Shown here: piece after piece, positions 1 to 9,407 of the stretch
How the letters are laid out: each line of letters starts with the position of its first letter
How positions within the stretch are numbered: the first letter of the stretch is position 1
Source of the DNA: Enterococcus hulanensis
GTDB lineage: Bacteria; Bacillota; Bacilli; Lactobacillales; Enterococcaceae
NCBI RefSeq assembly: GCF_005405485.1
Contig: NZ_BJED01000001.1
Span: 124,001-188,000 of the forward strand
Length of the DNA stretch: 64,000 nt
Reading direction: 5' to 3'
Notes under the pieces: generated by a model
What the model was told of the DNA's origin: nothing
The model's input: only the letters and a program-made list of their open reading frames with translations
Database searches by the model: none
Translations under genes and position numbers: made by a program

Positions 1-1405
1 TTTTAAAGAAAGGAAAGACATTCATATTTAAGGCCGCGGTATTTGAGAATACTTCCGCGTCACCCGTCCAGCCCAACCGTTCATCTCGTTGCGGACAATC
101 GGTCGGGATATCTAAGAAATTGCTTTTTTGCCCCCAAAGAACATTTTGGAAGAAGCGATTGACCTTCGGATTGGTCGTTTCGATGGTACCAGTCGTCGGC
201 ATCTCTGAATAGAGCACCGCTGCTTGGAAATCTTCTGGTTTTAAGGACTGTGTGTTTCCTTCAACTTTGACATAACGATAGCCGTAGAAGGTAAAGTGGG
301 GACGAACCCATTTTTCTTCGCCATCAGAGATATAAACGAATGCCGCTCGTGCTTCCCGCAGGTTGTCGCGATAGAAGTTCTCTTCCTGTAAAATTTCGCC
401 CATTTGAAAGACTAATTTAGTGCCTTTTGGTTCCCGATTATAAAATTCCATCCAGCCGGTCTGATTTTGGCCGAAATCAAGAACATATTCATCAGCGGGT
501 GTATGAAGGATTTCTTGGACAGGAAGCCGATCCATGATTTTGACAGGCAAGCTTAAACGATCCTGCAATAGACGCTTGTCTTGGTCTAAGATCATGACAG
601 GCTGCCAGTTTTCCGGCAGGATCGTATCATCCAAATCCTCACCATAATAAATCTCAGACTTCGTTATTTTCCCGCTAGTCGTAAGCCACGTTTGGTCAGT
701 CGGAATGATTTCACCACGGCCATCTTCGTATTCCAAATGGTATTCAGCAATAATGCGGTGATGATCGCCATAGATATTTGCCATCCCGCCGTCAAATCCC
801 AGAGTTCCTTTGTACCAGCCATCACCTGTTGAAACCAACAACTCGTGCTTTTCGGCGGTATTGAAGGCTTCCGTCACATCATAGGTTTGCACTTGTAGCC
901 ATTGGTCATACGCTGTTACGCCAGGTGTCAAATATTCGTCTCCGACTTTTTCACCATCAATATAGGTCTCGTAAACACCTAGACCAGTGATATACAAACG
1001 GGCCTGTTTCACCTTTGTATCGAGAGTGATTTCTTTTTTGAAGAGGGTGTTTTGAATCGTTTTGTCCGAATGAGCGATCCAATCGGCTTCAAATGGTTCA
1101 TTCATTTTTCCGGTTTCAAAAAAAGTCGTTCCGGTTACTTGGTTTTGATTTTGGTCTTCAAGGGTAACTTTGACTTGATAACGAGTTCGAGGACTCAGCA
1201 CTAAAGGCACTTCAAAATAATTCGTATCAAAGGGCAGCTTTTCTGTCTGATAAACAGGCTGATCAGGATGTTCGGTCCAAATCGTCAGCTGTTTGGTTAG
1301 CTGAATGAACTGATCGGCTGCTACAACGAAATCAATTCGCAGATCGTCTAGCTGAAAACCGATGGGTTCGGTCATGTGATTGATTAAAATGCTCGAGATA
1401 TTCAT
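1..1405 (-). CDS. Alpha-L-rhamnosidase, GH78 (3' end outside window)
   Basis: This is the N-terminal 468 codons of a GH78 alpha-L-rhamnosidase, which removes terminal rhamnose from glycosides; the rest lies beyond base 1. I read it in one open frame from the ATG at 1405. The hallmark is the block at residues 430-449 (DIPTDCPQRDERLGWTGD), which carries the conserved acidic residues of the family, including D436, E442 and D449. Upstream are the beta-sandwich regions usual for GH78, and no signal peptide is seen, so the enzyme is probably cytoplasmic. Family members are usually about 850-1000 residues, so about half is present. The gene follows the GH3 gene by 14 bases on the same strand and is probably co-transcribed with it. 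Confidence 0.88.
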   Translation of the reverse strand, partial: MNISSILINHMTEPIGFQLDDLRIDFVVAADQFIQLTKQLTIWTEHPDQPVYQTEKLPFDTNYFEVPLVLSPRTRYQVKVTLEDQNQNQVTGTTFFETGKMNEPFEADWIAHSDKTIQNTLFKKEITLDTKVKQARLYITGLGVYETYIDGEKVGDEYLTPGVTAYDQWLQVQTYDVTEAFNTAEKHELLVSTGDGWYKGTLGFDGGMANIYGDHHRIIAEYHLEYEDGRGEIIPTDQTWLTTSGKITKSEIYYGEDLDDTILPENWQPVMILDQDKRLLQDRLSLPVKIMDRLPVQEILHTPADEYVLDFGQNQTGWMEFYNREPKGTKLVFQMGEILQEENFYRDNLREARAAFVYISDGEEKWVRPHFTFYGYRYVKVEGNTQSLKPEDFQAAVLYSEMPTTGTIETTNPKVNRFFQNVLWGQKSNFLDIPTDCPQRDERLGWTGDAEVFSNTAALNMNVFPFFK

Positions 1406-1419
1406 TTTTACGCTCCTTT

Positions 1420-3108
1420 TTATAGTTTGGTGGTAAAATCGCCGCAGAATGGATCAACTGGACTGATGCCTTCGAATGCTTCAGCGCCGGTCATTTTACG
1501 GATCACCGCCGCGATACTTTCTTTATTGCCAGTATAGGTATTGATATAAGTAGAGATCGCCGGCACATCAAACAAGTGATACGGATTCGCAGTTGAGATA
1601 AAGACGGTTGGGATCGACTTCATGAACCACGGAGCATCGGCAGCCATTAAATGAATCCAGTCCAAACGGGTCGTTGTCTGATTGCTGGCGGTTTCGACGT
1701 TGGCGACGTATAGTGCCAGATCAAATTTTTCTTTCATTTCGGCTACGCCTTCTTCAAAAATCTCATGAAAGTCCAGGCGGCTGCGGTCATACAAAGTGAC
1801 TTCAAAACCAAGTGATTCCAGCTGTGTTTGGAAGTGTTCCGTGACTTTTCCGCCTTCTTTAAAGCCGCCATCGTCTGAGTCTCCAAGGACTACCATGCGA
1901 ATGCGGGGATAGCGTTCAACGGTTAATGGTAAGAGCTGATCGCGATCTTTGACTAGTGTGACCGATTTTTTAGCCGCCGCCGCTGCTTTTTCCGCGTGTT
2001 CTGCTAAGTTTAGCTCAAGGGGAGCAGATAGTTCTTTGAGACCGAATAAGCCATGAGCCATTTTGGTACCAAGAATTCTTAAAACGGCTTCTTCAATCCG
2101 TTCCATTTCCAGTGTGCCATCAGCTACCGCTTGTTTAATAAAAGCATAATCCTCATCAATATTTTTATTGAACAGGATCATATCGACGCCAGCGTTGATA
2201 GTGGCCGGCAATAGTTTTTCGCGCGGCATGATCGCGTTATAGCCCAGCATCGGGGTAGCATCAGTGATGGTCAAGCCGTTGAAGCCTAAAGTTTCTCGCA
2301 ATAAGCCGTCAATCAATAATTTTGAAGCCGAAGCTGGTTTTAATTCAGCGTCCGCGATTTCCGGCATCAGCTTGCGTTCCCAAGCAGGCTGGAAGATATG
2401 ACCGATCATGATGCTGGCGATGCCTTGATCGATAAAGGTTTGATAAATTTTGCCGTAAGAAGCCATCCAATCCTCAGCAGAAAGAGAATTGACCGAGCTC
2501 AGTAAATGCTGATCCCGTTCGTCGACACCATCACCGGGGAAATGTTTGATTACTGGCAGAATTTGATTTTCCTGAAGTCCTTTAATCTGTGCTTCCGCCA
2601 TTTGGATCACGCGCTCCTGATCGCTGCCGAAGGTCCGAGTATTTGTGATTGGGTTGCGGAAATTTTGGTCGATATCCACGATCGGTGAAAAGGACATATT
2701 GCAGCCAACCTGTGCCGCTTCTTCTCCAGCAACATTTCCCAGCTCATAAGCGTGGGTGGGATCATCGGTCGCCGCAATCTGTAACGGCATACCGAACCAG
2801 GTACCTTCGGAAATGATCCCATTGCCGCCAGCTTCTAGGTTGGCAGAAAAGAATAGCGGAATGTCGCTTGCTTCTTGAGCAGTGGCAAGTTCGCGTTTGA
2901 TTTTCTCAGCAGCGGCAGGGCGATACATCATCCCGCCAGGACGATAAGTTTCGATAAACTTCTTGATATCTACCTGATCCTCGTCTTGACCGATCACAAA
3001 AAAGAGCTGACCGATTTTTTCTTCAAGGGACATTGCCTGCACCTTGTCTTGCAGCTGTTGAATTTGTTCTGGCGTTAAATTGTAAGGTTTTTTCGTAAGA
3101 TCTAACAT
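1420..3108 (-). CDS. Glycoside hydrolase family 3 (beta-glucosidase/NagZ-like)
   Basis: A 562-residue GH3 enzyme with an N-terminal barrel (about 15-350) and a C-terminal alpha/beta domain (about 375-560). The KHFPGDG motif at 188-194, the D199-x-H201 dyad and the nucleophile region ITDATPM (D283) match the NagZ branch of GH3, in which an Asp-His pair replaces the usual acid/base glutamate. The substrate could therefore be a beta-N-acetylhexosaminide, though a beta-glucoside is possible. No signal peptide is seen. The start is supported by GGAGG nine bases upstream. It is the first gene of a minus-strand unit with the GH78 gene, and a cre-like site lies 33 bases before the start codon. Confidence 0.85.
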   Translation of the reverse strand: MLDLTKKPYNLTPEQIQQLQDKVQAMSLEEKIGQLFFVIGQDEDQVDIKKFIETYRPGGMMYRPAAAEKIKRELATAQEASDIPLFFSANLEAGGNGIISEGTWFGMPLQIAATDDPTHAYELGNVAGEEAAQVGCNMSFSPIVDIDQNFRNPITNTRTFGSDQERVIQMAEAQIKGLQENQILPVIKHFPGDGVDERDQHLLSSVNSLSAEDWMASYGKIYQTFIDQGIASIMIGHIFQPAWERKLMPEIADAELKPASASKLLIDGLLRETLGFNGLTITDATPMLGYNAIMPREKLLPATINAGVDMILFNKNIDEDYAFIKQAVADGTLEMERIEEAVLRILGTKMAHGLFGLKELSAPLELNLAEHAEKAAAAAKKSVTLVKDRDQLLPLTVERYPRIRMVVLGDSDDGGFKEGGKVTEHFQTQLESLGFEVTLYDRSRLDFHEIFEEGVAEMKEKFDLALYVANVETASNQTTTRLDWIHLMAADAPWFMKSIPTVFISTANPYHLFDVPAISTYINTYTGNKESIAAVIRKMTGAEAFEGISPVDPFCGDFTTKL

Positions 3109-3140
3109 AAATGATAAGCCTCCATAAATTTATATATACT

Positions 3141-3154
3141 TGTTCACGCTTTCA
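3141..3154. promoter_or_regulatory. cre-like (CcpA) site before GH3
   Basis: TGTTCACGCTTTCA matches the catabolite-responsive element TGWNANCGNTNNCA at all but one position. It lies 33 bases upstream of the GH3 start, next to the AT-rich TATATA stretch that probably holds the minus-strand -10. Repression of the GH3-GH78 unit by CcpA is inferred. Confidence 0.45.
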
Positions 3155-3386
3155 TTCTAGCTTGGAAAAAGTAGAGATACTATTGCGAAAAAACATCTGC
3201 GGTGTGTCCATTTCACTGCTCCTTTCATTTCGTGGCAATCTGTGCTTGCTTGAATAAATCATTCATGAGATAGTTTAGGCGAAGCGGCAAATGAAGATAA
3301 TAGAAAAAAACGACTTATAAGAAGGAAACCTATAATTAATCAACTTTTTAGCCAGTAGAAGGAATATTTAGAAAGGAGAAAAATCA

Positions 3387-4406
3387 ATGGAGGCGGAAAT
3401 TCTAAAAATATTGCAGGAAAAAAATCACCCTCGGGATTGGGAAGCACTGGGGCCGGAAATGCGGCCAAGACGTTCAGGTATGTTGAAAAACGAGCCGGTT
3501 TATGAATTCTTTCATACGCTGGATGATTCGCTGGAGGTTAATTTGCAGTCCATCGCGATCTCTGTGCAGCCGGTGAAATCCTACATTCCTTATCATGTCC
3601 ATGACTATGTCGAAATGATCGTTCCGATCGTGGGAGAGTGTACGGTCATCACTAAAAATGATCGGCTGGAGCTGCAGCAAAATGATTTGATCATCATCGG
3701 AAATCATACCATTCACCGAGTGGAACCGATCAGTGAAGAGAGCATCGTGATCAATCTGACACTGAAAGACACGGCGTTCACGTTAAACGATTATCATTTT
3801 ATGTACGAGGACCGCGTAACAAAAAAAGTCTCTTCATTATTATTCTCGCTGCTTTCAAATGAAACCCAAGGGGAAAATATTTATCGACTGTTTCGGACCC
3901 ATCAGGATGGGAAGATTCAGACATTGCTGGGGGATATTATTCAAGAGTATTATCATCCCGATACCCAATCAAATCAGATCATTCGGCTAGAGCTGTTGAC
4001 TTTATTTGCGCGGCTGATCCGCTCTGCGGCCAATGAACAGGAAATGATCGCTAGTGAGGATGATGCTTCCGTTAATTTACTTTCGCTGCTTTTGTATATC
4101 GAAAAGAATTACGCCCAGATCACTCTTGAGGAAATGGCGCAGCACTTTGGCTTTAATCCGAATTATTTATCCTCCTATTTGAAAAAGCACACTGGTCTTA
4201 CGTTTATCAAGCTAGTCCATCTGCAACGGGTAAATGTAGCCGCCGAATATTTGACCTACACCAATGCGCCGATCGAACAGATCGCATTGAAGGTGGGCTA
4301 TGAGAATCCGTCGTATTTCTATAAAATGTTCCGGAAAAACTTGAAAATTTTGCCAACAGAGTACCGAGAAAAATATTCGATCCACGCGAAAAAACCGATT
4401 GAGTGA
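3387..4406 (+). CDS. AraC-family regulator with cupin sensor
   Basis: A 339-residue AraC/XylS activator. The N-terminal half has a cupin-like arm (about 65-150; YHVHDYVEM is the typical metal- or ligand-pocket strand). The C-terminal 100 residues hold two helix-turn-helix motifs ending in the classic VGYENPSYFYKMFRKNLKILPTEYR-type block. The start has AAAGGAG nine bases upstream. The gene is divergent from the GH3-GH78 unit, so control of that unit by a released sugar is the simplest inference. The 3' end is part of a bidirectional terminator shared with the convergent AraC gene. Confidence 0.88.
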   Translation: MEAEILKILQEKNHPRDWEALGPEMRPRRSGMLKNEPVYEFFHTLDDSLEVNLQSIAISVQPVKSYIPYHVHDYVEMIVPIVGECTVITKNDRLELQQNDLIIIGNHTIHRVEPISEESIVINLTLKDTAFTLNDYHFMYEDRVTKKVSSLLFSLLSNETQGENIYRLFRTHQDGKIQTLLGDIIQEYYHPDTQSNQIIRLELLTLFARLIRSAANEQEMIASEDDASVNLLSLLLYIEKNYAQITLEEMAQHFGFNPNYLSSYLKKHTGLTFIKLVHLQRVNVAAEYLTYTNAPIEQIALKVGYENPSYFYKMFRKNLKILPTEYREKYSIHAKKPIE

Positions 4407-4420
4407 TCAATCGGTTTTTT
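4391..4420. terminator. Bidirectional intrinsic terminator
   Basis: AAAACCGATTGA and TCAATCGGTTTT form a 12-bp stem with a 4-base loop, flanked by T-runs on both strands. It overlaps the stop codon of the plus-strand AraC gene and ends where the minus-strand AraC gene stops, so it serves both. Confidence 0.85.
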
Positions 4421-5382
4421 TAGAGCTTGAATCTTTGTCGATATTGATTTGGCGAGAGTCCTGTTTGTTTTTTAAAATAATGATAGAAGTAAGCTTCACT
4501 GGAAAAGCCTAAACGTTCCGCGATTAATTGAATGGTCAAATCCGTAGTGTTCAACAGCTGCTGCGCCTTTTGCGTACGAATCATCTGGGCATAGCCGGCA
4601 ATGGTCATTTTGGTTTGTCGCTTTAACAGCCGATTCAGATACTCCGCATTGTAATGAAGGGCTGCTTCGATCTCTTTGCGTGAAATATTGCCAAAACGAC
4701 CTTCGATCAAATGAGTGACACGATTAACGAGATAGGCTTCCTTGGATAAGTCCAAGTCGATTTGCTGGAGCGAGAATAAATTGGTATTTTCCAGTGCATC
4801 TAATAATCGTAAAATCAATCCCCGCTGGAAGTAGGTCCGACCGATTTTTGCAGTGGCAACCTCCAGCTGCAGCGAGTCGAGAATGATATGAAAACCAGCA
4901 CTCTGCTGCGGCAGGCAAGGTGTCACTTCAATATAGCTACGTTTCCACTGGGAGTCTGATTGGAGATTCTGTCGCAGAAATTGAAAAATCGGTCCTTCGC
5001 CGCAATCATTCATAAATAGTTCCTGTAACAAAGCGGGCGATAAATTTAGGAAGACCACACTGCAGCCGTCAGAAAGAATTTCTCGATGCAGAATCTGCGT
5101 ATTCAGCAAACAACCTTCACCTGCCCGGAAAAGATATTCCTTATCCTCGATAAAATTAGTCAATTCCCCATTCAAGACATACATCAATTCAAAATTTTGA
5201 TTTTTATGCAGCGCTTGATATTCTTCATCCTCAAAAGCAACGATCTCGCCATCTTGGACTTTTGTGTAAAGCACTTTTTCGCCAATTTTTTGTTTATAAA
5301 AGATCGCAATCGGCGAGTAGGTCGTAATTTGCGGAACTTCTGTATTTGCCGCATGAAGCTTGGAAAAAGGATCGTTTGACAT
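4420..5382 (-). CDS. AraC-family regulator with cupin sensor
   Basis: A 320-residue AraC/XylS regulator with an N-terminal cupin region (about 55-130) and a C-terminal double helix-turn-helix (about 220-318; GFSSEAYFYHYFKKQTGLSP is the second recognition helix block). The start ATG at 5382 has GGAGG seven bases upstream. It is divergent from the GH2-MFS unit and convergent with the other AraC gene. The two regulators therefore each face one half of the glycoside locus. They share family but are clearly different in sequence, which suggests different inducers. Confidence 0.88.
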   Translation of the reverse strand: MSNDPFSKLHAANTEVPQITTYSPIAIFYKQKIGEKVLYTKVQDGEIVAFEDEEYQALHKNQNFELMYVLNGELTNFIEDKEYLFRAGEGCLLNTQILHREILSDGCSVVFLNLSPALLQELFMNDCGEGPIFQFLRQNLQSDSQWKRSYIEVTPCLPQQSAGFHIILDSLQLEVATAKIGRTYFQRGLILRLLDALENTNLFSLQQIDLDLSKEAYLVNRVTHLIEGRFGNISRKEIEAALHYNAEYLNRLLKRQTKMTIAGYAQMIRTQKAQQLLNTTDLTIQLIAERLGFSSEAYFYHYFKKQTGLSPNQYRQRFKL

Positions 5383-5411
5383 AAGACACCTCCAAAAGGT
5401 TGGGAAAATGC

Positions 5412-5425
5412 AGGAAACGTTTTCT
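5412..5425. promoter_or_regulatory. cre-like site between AraC and GH2
   Basis: AGGAAACGTTTTCT is a near-palindrome that matches the cre core at 12 of 14 positions on both strands; only the outermost bases differ. It sits in the 115-base divergent region between the AraC gene and the GH2 gene. CcpA control is inferred. Confidence 0.4.
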
Positions 5426-5497
5426 CAAAGTTGGTATTTTTCATTATATCACAGAGCAAGACTGCCTAGAATGAGGGTATGAAAGGGAGGAACGCTG

Positions 5498-7888
5498 ATG
5501 CGAACAACAAAAAGCTTAAATCAAGAATGGAAATTTCATTACGGAGAAATCGGTTCTCCCAATAAGACAGCTAAAAAAGCCCATGCCTTAGGCGGCTTAA
5601 CGGCACCAATAACAGGAGAAGCGGGCGAACCCGTTAACTATGGAGCAGGAGGTGAACATTTCTTAAAGCTGATTGCTCAAGGAAACCTTCAACAGGGCTT
5701 GAAAAATTTGGCCGGGACAGTGCTTGATGCTGCATTAGATCAAAGCTGGCAAACGGTCAATCTTCCTCATGATTGGAAAATCAGCCAACCCTATGTGCAA
5801 GATCCAGCACTTTTGATGTCAGGCTCAAAAGCAGATGGGATCGGATATTATCGCAAGACTTTCGATTTAGCAGAGGAGCTGATTGGTCAGCAGAGAGTCA
5901 TCCTGCATTTTGAGGGCGTGATGCGTTCGGCAGATGTATGGTTGAACGGTGCGTATCTAGGAAATAATAATAGCGGCTATACCAGCTTTTCTTTTGATAT
6001 CACTGAGATGGCGAGATACGGAGATGAAGGGATTAATGCCTTGCTTGTTCGTGTCGATACGACAACAGGTGCGGAAGGCTGGTGGTATGAAGGCGCAGGA
6101 ATTTATAAAAATGTGTGGTTGGAACTGGTACCGTTAACGGCGCTCGATCGTGAAGGGGCCTATATCTATACTAAAGAGCTGCGACCGGATTATGCCTTGA
6201 TGGGCGCGGAGCTCAGTGTAGAAAATAATTCGCAGGATCTAGTTGAGGTAGCTCCGACGATTACCATTAATGATCAGGTGATCCAATTTGATCAACAGGT
6301 GATACCACCTTATGAGAAACGGACATTTAACCAAGAGTTCAGACTTTCTGCACCGATTTTCTGGTCGCCTGAGGAGCCCCATCTGTATGAAGCTATTTTT
6401 CGCATCCCTACTGATGAATGTCGAAAAAAATTTGGTGTCAGAACCTTTGCTTATAATACAAACGGTTTTTACTTAAATGGCGCATCCTATGAATTGCGCG
6501 GTGTGTGCGAACATCAAGATTTTGCTGGAGTAGGAGTAGCGCTGAATCAAGACTTAGTAGACTATAAGGTGAAAATGATGAAGGCGATGGGGGTCAATGC
6601 TTGGCGCAGTGCGCATCACTTTGCTTCAGAAGAATTACTGAAGGCCTGTGATCGGTTAGGGATCATTTTGATGAATGAAAATCGGCTGTTGGAAAGCACG
6701 CCTTGGCGGATCGCTGATTTAGAAAAAATGGTCATCAAAAGTCGAATGCATGCTTCTGTTGGCTTTTGGTCTGTTGCGAACGAAGAGATCATCGGCAACA
6801 CTGCATTAGGCAGTCGAATCGCTGAACGATTAGTACAAACGATTAAGCGGAATAACTATGAAAGCTTAGTTGTTTCTGCCGAACTGTTGAATCCTGAAGG
6901 CAAGGTCGAGAAAAGTTATTTGACCAACTATGATGTCCTCGGAGTCAATTATCCTGAAGCGGATGCGATGGGACCGGGTGCAATCAAGATCAAGGAAAAT
7001 CACCCAGAGCTGCCGATCATGAGTACAGAAAGTGCTTCTTACTTTTCGACCCGCGGAATCTATCGAGACAATGAGGAAAACTGTCAGTGTTCAAATCTTG
7101 GTTCAATGTTTTCTATGATCTTACCCGGAAAACGCCAGCCGGGAGATCCAGGTGTAGGCGGGACTGCTCGACCAGAAAAGGTGATGGCTTATTTGAACAA
7201 GCATTCCTATATGGGCGGTGTTTTTCTATGGACGGCCTTTGATTATTATGGCGAGCCCTCCCCATTTGGCTGGCCAGCGATCTCCTCGCAATTTGGGATT
7301 GCGGACTTATGCGGCTTTCCAAAGGATTATTACTATTACTATCAAGCAACATGGTGTGAAGAACCCGTGATTCATCTCATGCCTCATTGGAACGAAGAAG
7401 GATTGGACATTGATGCAGACGGTCGTGTATCCGTTCGAGTTTTCAGCAATGCGAGTGAAGTAGAGCTTTTCGTCAATGAAAAAAGCTATGGTAAAAAGAC
7501 AGTTGAAGCACACATAGCGAACTGGGAGGTTCCCTATCAAGCTGGAAAATTAAAAGCGGTGGCTTACAAAAATACCCGCGTCGTCGCTGAAGCTAGTCAT
7601 GAAACTAGTTCTGTGATTCAAACGGTTAAAAGTGAACGAATTTTTGCCGGCAGGGAATATGACCTGTATAAACTAGTCGCGTTGGACAATCAGCAGCGAT
7701 TTGTTCCAACCGCCTGTGAACAGGTAGCCGTAAGTGTCGAAAACGGAGAAATTGTTGGTCTGGCTAATGGCGATCCTGCCAATCATGATGCTTACAGCCT
7801 GACAAATGTTCGATTGTTTCAAGGGCAGGCCTTAGTCATTGTGCGGGCAGAAAAAGAGGCCGGATTAAAAGCAGTGATTCAAGCATAA
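5498..7888 (+). CDS. Glycoside hydrolase family 2 (beta-galactosidase-like)
   Basis: A 796-residue GH2 enzyme with an N-terminal jelly-roll (about 65-210), an immunoglobulin-like domain (about 215-310), a catalytic barrel (about 315-600) and C-terminal beta domains. The acid/base is E429 in FWSVANEE and the likely nucleophile is E511 in MSTES. GH2 includes beta-galactosidases, beta-glucuronidases, beta-mannosidases and alpha-L-arabinopyranosidases, and the sequence alone does not settle the substrate. An insert of about 60 residues near the N-terminus (about 22-80) is unusual. No signal peptide is seen. The start has GGGAGG seven bases upstream. The MFS permease gene follows and probably imports the substrate. 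Confidence 0.85.
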   Translation: MRTTKSLNQEWKFHYGEIGSPNKTAKKAHALGGLTAPITGEAGEPVNYGAGGEHFLKLIAQGNLQQGLKNLAGTVLDAALDQSWQTVNLPHDWKISQPYVQDPALLMSGSKADGIGYYRKTFDLAEELIGQQRVILHFEGVMRSADVWLNGAYLGNNNSGYTSFSFDITEMARYGDEGINALLVRVDTTTGAEGWWYEGAGIYKNVWLELVPLTALDREGAYIYTKELRPDYALMGAELSVENNSQDLVEVAPTITINDQVIQFDQQVIPPYEKRTFNQEFRLSAPIFWSPEEPHLYEAIFRIPTDECRKKFGVRTFAYNTNGFYLNGASYELRGVCEHQDFAGVGVALNQDLVDYKVKMMKAMGVNAWRSAHHFASEELLKACDRLGIILMNENRLLESTPWRIADLEKMVIKSRMHASVGFWSVANEEIIGNTALGSRIAERLVQTIKRNNYESLVVSAELLNPEGKVEKSYLTNYDVLGVNYPEADAMGPGAIKIKENHPELPIMSTESASYFSTRGIYRDNEENCQCSNLGSMFSMILPGKRQPGDPGVGGTARPEKVMAYLNKHSYMGGVFLWTAFDYYGEPSPFGWPAISSQFGIADLCGFPKDYYYYYQATWCEEPVIHLMPHWNEEGLDIDADGRVSVRVFSNASEVELFVNEKSYGKKTVEAHIANWEVPYQAGKLKAVAYKNTRVVAEASHETSSVIQTVKSERIFAGREYDLYKLVALDNQQRFVPTACEQVAVSVENGEIVGLANGDPANHDAYSLTNVRLFQGQALVIVRAEKEAGLKAVIQA

Positions 7889-7894
7889 AAAAGC

Positions 7895-7970
7895 AGACAG
7901 AAAAAGACCACCTATGAAAAGACCACAAAGCGCATGAATTTTGAATATGGTGAGGAGTTTTTTTCTGTCT
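7895..7970 (+). promoter_or_regulatory. Repeat-rich leader between GH2 and MFS genes
   Basis: AGACAGAAAAA (7895-7905) and TTTTTCTGTCT (7960-7970) are a perfect 11-bp inverted repeat that can form a long hairpin ending in a T-rich arm. Inside, AAAAGACCAC occurs twice (7902-7911 and 7917-7926). A TATACT -10-like hexamer follows at 7971. This could be a weak terminator followed by an internal promoter. Confidence 0.4.
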
Positions 7971-7988
7971 TATACTTTGGATGTAATT

Positions 7989-8002
7989 TGAAAGCGGAAA
8001 CA
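7989..8002. promoter_or_regulatory. cre-like site before MFS permease
   Basis: TGAAAGCGGAAACA matches TGWNANCGNTNNCA with a single mismatch. It lies 13-26 bases downstream of the TATACT hexamer at 7971 and 24 bases before the permease start, a position suited to roadblock-type CcpA repression. The function is inferred. Confidence 0.5.
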
Positions 8003-8026
8003 AAAATATGAAGGAGCGCAATTATT

Positions 8027-9244
8027 ATGAATAAGAAAAAAATCTCACTTGCTGTTGGAATACTAAGCATGAATCTGTTGCTGATGTCAGGGACGGTCGT
8101 TGGGGCAGCCATTGCCGCCATTTCGAAATCTTTCCCTCAAGAACCAATCTCCAAGGTCCAAATGCTGAGCTCGATCCCGCAGCTTGGACAATTAGCAGCA
8201 ACCTTAGTCTTTACGTGGCTAACGTATAAGCTGACTAGAAAAAATATTGGTGTCGTGTCGGTAGCGATCGTCGCTATCAGCGGCCTGCTGCCAGTTTTCT
8301 ATAATAGCAGCTTGAATATCATCCTAGCGTGTATGGTCGCTTTGGGCTTCGGCTTAGGATTGATTAGTAACGTTGGCCCTGTATTATTGCAGGAACACTT
8401 TGACGGTGAAGAACGTGCAACGGTCATGGGCTGGGCAGTGGGCTTCAATAATCTTGGAATGATGGGCTTTACAGCTATCGGCGGCATGCTGGGCAGTGCC
8501 AATTGGAAAAATCTGTTTTGGGTTTATGGCGCAGCTATTATCATTTTATTAGTCGTTCTAGTTCTAGTGCCAAAAGATCGCAAGCTTTCTGAGACAGAGG
8601 TTTCGAATCAGAAAAATATCAGCTTTGGTAAAACAGTAAAAAGCTTGAATGGCTATGTTTATGTGATGTTGATCGTTACCTTCGTAACCTCATTGTGTTT
8701 GATGATTTTCTTGGCAAACCAATCATTATTATTAGCTTCAAAAGGAAATGGTACCGCTTATACGGCGATGGTCACTGCATTAGGAAATGTTGGCGGAATT
8801 TGTACCGCTTTTGGGTTGAAGTATATTCGTAAGCTCACGAAAACCGATACGATGGCTTGGGGATTTGTCGCTTTTGCACTGTCGTATATCTGTATCGTTT
8901 TCTTTAACAATCCGGTACTGCATATCGCCGGGAACATGTTTTCAGGGATGGGTATCGTAATGGTCAATGCAACGATTCCTTATGAGCTTTCAATCCTAGC
9001 CAATCATCAGCAATTCCCGGTAGCGATCGCCATGAACACTCTAATCGCTTCTGTGGCAGGCTTTTTGGCACCAATGCTGTTAGCTGCGACAAAAATTTCA
9101 GCAGGAGCGAATTCGTATATCGCGGGTATCGTTATCAGTGGAATCACGGCCGCAGTGCTGCTAATCACCCGTTTAGGCAGCCGAATCGAAAAAAAGTCTG
9201 AACAAGAAACAAACAAGCAGCTGAAAGAGTTTCAAGAAGCATAG
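8027..9244 (+). CDS. MFS transporter (sugar/glycoside permease)
   Basis: A 405-residue major facilitator superfamily permease with about 12 predicted membrane segments and a charged central loop near residues 185-205. The first segment follows a short MNKKK start, and the C-terminus is a charged tail. It lies 138 bases after the GH2 gene on the same strand, with AAGGAG ten bases before the ATG, and a strong hairpin terminator follows it. Context suggests uptake of the glycoside cleaved by the GH2, GH3 and GH78 enzymes, but the substrate cannot be read from the sequence. Confidence 0.8.
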   Translation: MNKKKISLAVGILSMNLLLMSGTVVGAAIAAISKSFPQEPISKVQMLSSIPQLGQLAATLVFTWLTYKLTRKNIGVVSVAIVAISGLLPVFYNSSLNIILACMVALGFGLGLISNVGPVLLQEHFDGEERATVMGWAVGFNNLGMMGFTAIGGMLGSANWKNLFWVYGAAIIILLVVLVLVPKDRKLSETEVSNQKNISFGKTVKSLNGYVYVMLIVTFVTSLCLMIFLANQSLLLASKGNGTAYTAMVTALGNVGGICTAFGLKYIRKLTKTDTMAWGFVAFALSYICIVFFNNPVLHIAGNMFSGMGIVMVNATIPYELSILANHQQFPVAIAMNTLIASVAGFLAPMLLAATKISAGANSYIAGIVISGITAAVLLITRLGSRIEKKSEQETNKQLKEFQEA

Positions 9245-9260
9245 CTTTACTATCGAGAAT

Positions 9261-9305
9261 AAAACAGCAGTAAGAGAGTAATTTTTTTTCTTGCTGCTGT
9301 TTTTC
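9261..9305 (+). terminator. Intrinsic terminator after MFS gene
   Basis: AAAACAGCAGTAAGA pairs with TCTTGCTGCTGTTTT, forming a stem of about 14 bp followed by a T-run. It closes the GH2-MFS unit. Confidence 0.85.
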
Positions 9306-9407
9306 TATGAATATGATGGCGCTCTCAAAAATACCGGTGCATTTCATTCATAAAACCTGTATGCTAGAAATAGAAAAACTAATACTATAGATAAAGCAGG
9401 TGCATAT

